A stretch of 5,070 bases of DNA from an uncultured Oscillospiraceae bacterium. Its GTDB lineage: Bacteria > Bacillota > Clostridia > Oscillospirales > Oscillospiraceae. The stretch spans positions 1 to 5,070 of the forward strand of contig CAKTKM010000101.1 of NCBI GenBank assembly GCA_934569425.1. Reading direction: 5' to 3'. Below are positions 1 to 5,070 of this stretch, one piece after another. The notes beneath the pieces were generated by a model. It worked only from the letters and a program-made list of their open reading frames with translations, did no database searches and was not told the origin of the DNA. Position numbers and translations under genes: made by a program. Within the stretch, counting starts at the first letter, position 1. Every line of letters begins with the position of its first letter.

Positions 1-797
<797 letters not shown>

Positions 798-821
798 GTG
801 CGCGTCATTGCAATAAATCGC

Positions 822-860
822 AAAGGCGCCCCGCATGGCTCTGCCATGCGGGGCGCCTTT
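822..860. terminator. Probable bidirectional intrinsic terminator between convergent operons
   Basis: A perfect inverted repeat has an 18-bp stem (822-839 paired with 843-860) and a 3-nt loop TCT (840-842). The stem is GC-rich with an AAA/TTT base. On the + strand it lies 24 nt after the atpC stop and is followed by TTTTATCGTTT, a fair U-rich tail. On the - strand it begins 11 nt after the stop of the last YhgE/Pip gene and is followed by TTTGCGATTT, a weaker tail. Its place between two converging stop codons fits a shared rho-independent terminator, probably more efficient in the atp direction. Confidence 0.92.
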
Positions 861-871
861 TATCGTTTCCG

Positions 872-2956
872 TTACATGATACCGGAGCGCTCCTTGCTTG
901 CGGCAATGGCGGCGTTCAGCTTTCGGGCGGGATAGTACACCAGCAGGCCGAATACGGTGAACACCACGCACATGCCCAGCAGGATCAGGGCGCAGTCGCG
1001 GTAGGTGTGGCCGTACATACCGCCGATGGTCTCGCGGATCATGTCCATGCCGTAGTGGAAGGGCATGAAGGGGTATAGCTTCTGGAACAGGGTGGGCAGG
1101 ACATGAATGGGGTAAGAGCCGCCGGAGCCGGCCACCTGCAGCACCATGATGATCACCGCCAGCGCCATGCCCACGTTGTCCAGCGCGTAGACGAGTCCGA
1201 AGTTCATCATGGCGAAGTTCAGCGAGCAGATGCAGCAGGCCAGCACGAACCGGGCAGGCTCAACACACTGGATGCCAACGAAATACAGACAGCCAAAGGA
1301 GGTCACCAGCGCCTGCGCCATGCCCACGAGGAAGAACAGCACAAAGCGGCCGAAGTACCGTTCCGCGGCGCGGTATTCCAGAAACTGCGGCTGCGTCACC
1401 GGTACCTTGATCATCACCGACGCCAGCAGCGAGCCGACGAACAGCGCCAGCATGATGTAGTAGGGGGACATGGCGGAGCCGTAGTCGCCGATCTCATAGG
1501 CAATCTCGGTGTTCAGCTGTACCGGCGAGGATAGATAGTCCGAAAGACTGTCGGGGTCGTTGTCCAGCATGTCGCAGAATTCCTGAAAGGCGGCGCTGTC
1601 GGTCACGCGGCGCACATCCGCCTCCAGATCCGCCAGATAGCCGGACACGGTATCCGCCAGCGCGGCGCCTGCCGTCAGCGTGGACTGGGACTGCGTCAGC
1701 GCGGCGGCGTAGCCCTCCAGTGTTCCGGACAGCTCACCCAGCTTGCCGGTGCCGCTGCGCAGCAGCTCCCGTACAGAATCAAGGGCGTCCAGCGCCTTGT
1801 CGTTTTTACTGTGGATGTAGTCGTTGACGTTTTGATTGGTCTTCAGCGCAGCCGCCCGGACATTCCGGCGGATTTCCGTCAGCTGATCCAGCAGCGCATC
1901 CTTCACGTCGGTGTCGATACCGGCCATGACCTGCTCACGAAGCTGGGTCAGGGCGGCCACCGCCGCGTCGATCTGACTGGACAGCTGGGGGGCAATGGCC
2001 TTCAGCGCCGTCAGCTTGGCGGTCACATCGTCGATCTGCTGCGCCAGCGCCTGCTGCAAAAGGGTGGGATCCTCTTCCGTTCCCCACTGCCGCAGCTTTT
2101 CCTCTATGTCCACAAGGCTCTGGTCAATGGCGTTCAGCACCGCCAGCGTGTCGTCAGAGGCGCCGTCGGCAATGTCCGTCCCGGTGGAGATCATGCCGCC
2201 GATGCTGCCCACGGTGTCGGCGGCATCCACCAGCACGCCGTTGACGTCGTCCACCGTCACCGATGCCGCCGTCAGCAGATCGTCGGCATTGACCATCACA
2301 TCCTCCAGCGACAGCAGAATATCGCTGAGCTGGCTCAGCTGCTCCCGGCCGTCCTGCAGCTTCTCGATAAAGGCGTCGGCGATATCTCCGCTGTCCAGCC
2401 CCAGTGCCTTGAACACCGAGCTGGCGGTGGTCAGCGCATCGGCCACCTTCTCCACGATGGTGCTGTTGATCTGCTCCTGCACGGCGGTCTTGGCCTTGCT
2501 GGTGATCTTGGGCGCGATGGCGTTTTTCTTCTCGTTTTCATAGTACTGGATCTGGGGATGCTCCAGCGCACCGTCCAGCAGACTGACAAAGTCGTCGGAA
2601 AAGTCCTTCGGCACGATCAGGGCGGCGTAGTAGTCGCCGGAGGATACGCCGTCCAGCGCCGTCTCCTGATCCTCCAGAAAGACCCAGCCCATCTGGTCGT
2701 TGCTTTGAAGACCCTCCATCACCAGCTCACCGATGTTCAGGTGCAGGCCGAGAATTTCGCAGCCTGCGTCCTCGTTGGCCACGGCAACCTTGATGTTGCC
2801 GGTGGAGGCGGGACCGTAGGGATCCCAGTTGGAGAGGATGTTGAACCATGCGTACAGGCACGGTACCAGACACAGACCCAGCATCACCACCACCGCCACC
2901 ACGCTGGCGGTCAGCCGCTGCCAGTCGGCGCGGAAGATGTTCCAGATATGCTTCAT
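872..2956 (-). CDS. YhgE/Pip family membrane protein, complete (694 aa)
   Basis: This is a complete YhgE/Pip-family integral membrane protein; its function is not established. The N-terminus has one membrane helix (about residues 17-38) followed by NWDPYG (43-48) and KVAVANED (56-63). GDYYAALIVPKDFS (107-120) and ENEKKNAIAPKI (140-151) are further marks of the N-terminal domain. Residues about 170-480 are Ala/Asp/Leu-rich, helical and likely coiled coil, probably outside the membrane. The C-terminal domain starts at GDYGSAMSPYY (490-500) and has about five membrane helices (near 497-516, 536-562, 568-590, 595-612, 655-674). It also carries the signature QVAGSGGSYPIHVLP (607-621) and PFHYGMDMIRETIGG (632-646). 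The start is ATG 2956, because AAAGGAGG lies 10 nt upstream and the codon overlaps the previous stop by 4 nt (ATGA). The open frame runs further upstream, but that part is antisense-free shadow over the 167-residue gene. It is the last gene of the operon. ABC-2 permease kinship is family knowledge; a transport role is inference. Confidence 0.93.
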   Translation of the reverse strand: MKHIWNIFRADWQRLTASVVAVVVMLGLCLVPCLYAWFNILSNWDPYGPASTGNIKVAVANEDAGCEILGLHLNIGELVMEGLQSNDQMGWVFLEDQETALDGVSSGDYYAALIVPKDFSDDFVSLLDGALEHPQIQYYENEKKNAIAPKITSKAKTAVQEQINSTIVEKVADALTTASSVFKALGLDSGDIADAFIEKLQDGREQLSQLSDILLSLEDVMVNADDLLTAASVTVDDVNGVLVDAADTVGSIGGMISTGTDIADGASDDTLAVLNAIDQSLVDIEEKLRQWGTEEDPTLLQQALAQQIDDVTAKLTALKAIAPQLSSQIDAAVAALTQLREQVMAGIDTDVKDALLDQLTEIRRNVRAAALKTNQNVNDYIHSKNDKALDALDSVRELLRSGTGKLGELSGTLEGYAAALTQSQSTLTAGAALADTVSGYLADLEADVRRVTDSAAFQEFCDMLDNDPDSLSDYLSSPVQLNTEIAYEIGDYGSAMSPYYIMLALFVGSLLASVMIKVPVTQPQFLEYRAAERYFGRFVLFFLVGMAQALVTSFGCLYFVGIQCVEPARFVLACCICSLNFAMMNFGLVYALDNVGMALAVIIMVLQVAGSGGSYPIHVLPTLFQKLYPFMPFHYGMDMIRETIGGMYGHTYRDCALILLGMCVVFTVFGLLVYYPARKLNAAIAASKERSGIM

Positions 2957-3456
2957 TGCCGGTTCTCCTCCTTTCCCTCGGCAGGCGTCGGAGGCACGGG
3001 GGCGTCCGTTACCACGGGGCGGGCGTCCGCCTCCGGCATGGGCAGCGTCACGGCCTGACCGGCGTTGACGGCGGCCTCCTCTTCCGGTTCGGTCTTGTCC
3101 TTCCGCCGCAGCAGCTGCGGCAGGCGGACGGAGCGGGGGAGCTGAGGCAGCACCGTCAGCTGACCCAGGTCGGAAAGCTCCTCGTGGGTAATATCCTGCA
3201 ATTTCTTCTGCAGCTCGTAGTCCATGTACTCCACGCTGATGAGATATGCCACCAGCGCGAACATGGACACGATCCACAGGATCAGCGTGAATACCTTGTT
3301 GCCCTCCGCCAAAAACATCAGCAGCATCAGCCCCAGCGTTACGATCAGCAGCGCCCGCATACCGGTGCGGATGCGGCGCTGATTGCTCTGGTGCAGGGTG
3401 GTCACCTCTTCCAGCAGCCGGTCATAGAGCTGATGGTACTTTTCTTCTGTTGTCAT
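2953..3456 (-). CDS. Small two-helix membrane protein of unknown function between two YhgE/Pip genes
   Basis: I cannot assign this 167-residue protein to a named family. Residues 1-30 are a charged, probably helical head (EEKYHQLYDRLLEEV, then HQSNQRRIR). Two hydrophobic segments follow at about 34-50 and 55-75, separated by the short polar turn EGNK, so both ends should lie on the same side. The basic residues at 27-34 suggest that side is the cytoplasm. A helical stretch follows (QKKLQDITHEELSDL, 83-97), then a basic patch (RSVRLPQLLRRKDK, 108-121), then an acidic Pro/Ala/Glu-rich tail (122-167) that looks disordered. The start ATG 3456 has a perfect AAGGAGGTGG Shine-Dalgarno upstream. Its stop TGA overlaps the next start by 4 nt. 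The setting suggests an accessory or assembly partner of the neighbouring YhgE/Pip proteins; this is inference. No signal peptide or catalytic motif is visible. Confidence 0.9.
   Translation of the reverse strand: MTTEEKYHQLYDRLLEEVTTLHQSNQRRIRTGMRALLIVTLGLMLLMFLAEGNKVFTLILWIVSMFALVAYLISVEYMDYELQKKLQDITHEELSDLGQLTVLPQLPRSVRLPQLLRRKDKTEPEEEAAVNAGQAVTLPMPEADARPVVTDAPVPPTPAEGKEENRQ
2965..2974 (-). promoter_or_regulatory. Ribosome binding site that fixes the start of the complete YhgE/Pip gene
   Basis: Read on the - strand this is AAAGGAGGAG, a near-consensus Shine-Dalgarno sequence ending 8 nt before ATG 2956. It lies inside the last codons of the 167-residue gene. It decides against the much longer upstream extension of this reading frame, and together with the ATGA overlap it indicates coupled translation. 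Confidence 0.85.
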
Positions 3457-3463
3457 GATCCGG

Positions 3464-3473
3464 CCACCTCCTT
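3464..3473 (-). promoter_or_regulatory. Strong ribosome binding site overlapping the upstream stop codon
   Basis: Read on the - strand this is AAGGAGGTGG, matching the 16S anti-Shine-Dalgarno closely and ending 7 nt before ATG 3456. The TAA stop of the upstream YhgE/Pip gene (3472-3474) shares its AA with the first bases of this site, so a terminating ribosome covers it. This favours coupled translation or re-initiation for the small membrane protein. Confidence 0.85.
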
Positions 3474-5070
3474 ACAAGAGCTCGGTCTCTTCCAGCTTGG
3501 CCTCCATAAAGTGGTTCAGCCCCATGAAGGGCCGCCGCACCAGAAGGCCGATCGCCAGCGCCGCCGCATCGAACAGCAGCAGATACGCCATCTGCGTCAT
3601 ATAGTGATCGCCGTACAGGCCGCAGATGCACTCCCGTATGGCGTCGATAGCGTAGGGGAAGGGGAAGAAACGGTAAATTTTCTGATAGACCTCCGGCAGC
3701 AGCTCAATGGGGAAGGTGCCGGAGGAGCCGGCGATCTGCAATACCATGATGACCACCACGATGGCCTTGCCCACGTCGCCGAAGGACAGGGCAAGGGAGT
3801 AGATCAGCAGGCTGAAGGTCAGTGCCGTCAGCGAGCCGGTCAGGTACAGCAGCCCCGGATGCAGGCACTGGATCTTCAGAATCAGCAGGTCGCCGGTGAT
3901 GATAATGGCCGCCTGCAGCTGGCTCAGCAGGAAAAAGAGAATGTAGCGCCCGAAGTACAGCTGGGCAGGCGTGGGGTCGATGAGCCCGTCCTTCCGGGCG
4001 TGGGGCTTCACCAGCGACACCAGAATGACGCCGCCCACCCAGATGGCCAGCACCGTGTAGAAGGGCGCCATGGCGGAGCCGTAGTTCTCGATGGGATACA
4101 TCGGCGTTACCGTGGTCTGCACCACCTGAGAGAAGTACTGGCCGTACTCCTCCGGATCGCCGCCCAGAATGTCCAGCAGGGTATCCATGTACGCCTCGTC
4201 GCTCAAGTCCTGCAAGGTATCAAGGGCTTCGTCCACGGAGCGGGACAGGTTATCCGCGGCGGGGCGCAGCAGCGCCATGGTGTCCTCCAGCGCCAGCGCC
4301 GTGTCGGACAGGGCGTCCTGCACCGCCCGGGCGTCGTCACTGAGGCTCTTGACGCTGCCCATGGTGCGGGATACCTGCCCCATGACGTTCTGAAGCTCAT
4401 CCCGCAGCTCCTTGGCGGTAGGCGTCAGCTTGCTCGTCATATCGCCGATGGCACTGATGATGGCCTTGCAGTCCCGGATGGCGGTCTGCAGATCCTCGTT
4501 GTCCGGCAGCGCCGCCAGGCGGCTTTGCAGGGCGTAGCACTTGGCCGCCATCTCGCGGGCCAGCTTGGCAGCCGCGTGTCCAAGCGGCTGCTGCTCCAGC
4601 CGGTTTGCCCACGCGGTCAGCTGGTCGCCCAGCTGCCCCATGGCGGCGGCCGCCTCTTCAATGGCCTTGCGGGCCTCCTGAAGCCTGCTGTCGTCCTCCG
4701 CTGCCTGCTGGATGGCATCCAGCGCCCGCTGTACCTTTTCCAGCGCGGTGAACACCATCCGGTCGATCTCCGCCGCCGTCTGCTGCAATTGTGCGCCGTC
4801 GGGCAGATCGCTGTTGATGTTCTGGATAGTCTGTGCCAGCTTGTCGGCGTCAAAGTCCGCCGTGCCGCCCCGATCTGCCGCCTCGAAGGCGTCCATGGTG
4901 GCGCGGCAGCCCGCCAGCAGATCCCGTGCCTGATAGAACACGCCCTTCACCGCCGCCTCGGGATCGTCCTCCGTCAGATCGGCGGCCAGCAGGTTGGCCT
5001 GGGTCATCACCCGTCCCACCGCCACGTCCAGATAGTTCTCGTTGATGGTGCGCTTCAGGCTCTCCACAGC
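3472..5070 (-). CDS. YhgE/Pip family membrane protein, N-terminus missing at window edge (532 aa visible)
   Basis: This is a second YhgE/Pip-family protein, first of the three visible genes in transcription order. The frame is open to base 5070. A GTG at 5065-5067 could be read as a start, but the N-terminal helix and NWDPY/VNED region of the family are absent, so the gene almost certainly continues beyond the window. Visible residues 1 to about 310 are helical, Ala/Leu/Asp/Gln-rich and coiled-coil-like, and probably extracytoplasmic. NYGSAMAPFYTVLAIWVGG (about 329-347) opens the C-terminal domain, with roughly five membrane helices (near 337-354, 373-398, 404-425, 433-448, 493-511). QIAGSSGTFPIELLP (445-459) and PFPYAIDAIRECICG (470-484) are the family signature. 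SFGDVGKA (429-436) is the conserved form of that motif. The C-terminal domain aligns along its whole length with that of the 872-2956 protein, so the two are paralogues. Role unknown; a partner in a shared membrane complex is inference. Confidence 0.92.
   Translation of the reverse strand, partial: AVESLKRTINENYLDVAVGRVMTQANLLAADLTEDDPEAAVKGVFYQARDLLAGCRATMDAFEAADRGGTADFDADKLAQTIQNINSDLPDGAQLQQTAAEIDRMVFTALEKVQRALDAIQQAAEDDSRLQEARKAIEEAAAAMGQLGDQLTAWANRLEQQPLGHAAAKLAREMAAKCYALQSRLAALPDNEDLQTAIRDCKAIISAIGDMTSKLTPTAKELRDELQNVMGQVSRTMGSVKSLSDDARAVQDALSDTALALEDTMALLRPAADNLSRSVDEALDTLQDLSDEAYMDTLLDILGGDPEEYGQYFSQVVQTTVTPMYPIENYGSAMAPFYTVLAIWVGGVILVSLVKPHARKDGLIDPTPAQLYFGRYILFFLLSQLQAAIIITGDLLILKIQCLHPGLLYLTGSLTALTFSLLIYSLALSFGDVGKAIVVVIMVLQIAGSSGTFPIELLPEVYQKIYRFFPFPYAIDAIRECICGLYGDHYMTQMAYLLLFDAAALAIGLLVRRPFMGLNHFMEAKLEETELL

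Noticed and set aside
1469..1485. 17-nt identity with 4069-4085 as a possible direct repeat
   Set aside because: Both copies encode the conserved YGSAM motif of the two paralogues, so shared ancestry and protein constraint explain it rather than a mobile or regulatory repeat.
2325..2338. Small inverted repeat CTGAGC-TG-GCTCAG
   Set aside because: It is only 6 bp per arm, lies inside a coding region rich in Leu/Ser/Gln codons, and has no T-tract or other context; chance is the simplest reading.
1811..3058. Long + strand open frame (415 codons) opposite the YhgE/Pip gene
   Set aside because: It lies fully antisense to a well-supported gene, is rich in His/Gln/Gly as expected for a mirror of GC-rich codons, and shows no domain. 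Other + strand frames at 1103-1534 and 1995-2543 are rejected for the same reason.
2957..3277. Upstream extension of the complete YhgE/Pip reading frame by 107 residues
   Set aside because: The extra part is Arg/Gly/Ala-rich without family similarity, covers the 167-residue gene in another frame, and would ignore the strong ribosome binding site and canonical N-terminal membrane helix at ATG 2956.
5065..5067. GTG as the true start of the partial YhgE/Pip gene
   Set aside because: The protein would lack the whole N-terminal domain of its family, the frame stays open to the edge, and no upstream sequence is available to show a ribosome binding site.

Overview
This window looks like chromosomal DNA from a GC-rich (about 60% by eye) Gram-positive anaerobe of the Clostridia, plausibly an Oscillospiraceae/Ruminococcaceae-type gut bacterium. 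The lineage is an inference from three things: the style of the AtpD/AtpC proteins, strong AGGAGG-type ribosome binding sites, and YhgE/Pip-family membrane proteins typical of Firmicutes. No marker gene fixes the genus.

The left part (1-797, + strand) is the 3' end of an F-type ATP synthase operon: the C-terminal 129 residues of the beta subunit (atpD), directly overlapped by a complete epsilon subunit (atpC). A perfect 18-bp hairpin with a 3-nt loop (822-860) follows. It sits between two convergent gene sets and probably ends transcription from both sides.

The rest of the window (872-5070) is one tightly packed operon on the - strand. In transcription order it holds: (1) a large YhgE/Pip-family membrane protein whose N-terminus lies beyond the right edge (3472-5070); (2) a small 167-residue protein with two membrane segments (2953-3456); and (3) a complete 694-residue YhgE/Pip-family protein (872-2956). 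The first junction has a 15-nt gap, with the stop codon inside the next Shine-Dalgarno sequence. The second is a 4-nt ATGA overlap. The three proteins are therefore probably made together and may form one membrane complex of two related but diverged large subunits and a small partner. Its biochemical role is unknown. YhgE/Pip relatives include the lactococcal phage infection protein, and their C-terminal membrane domain resembles ABC-2-type permeases.

No tRNA, rRNA, CRISPR, insertion sequence or origin was seen. The promoters of both operons lie outside the window. Every gap between genes is shorter than 80 bases. The most notable item is the YhgE - small membrane protein - YhgE cassette. It is unusual, but it rests on a known family, so I do not claim a wholly new system.
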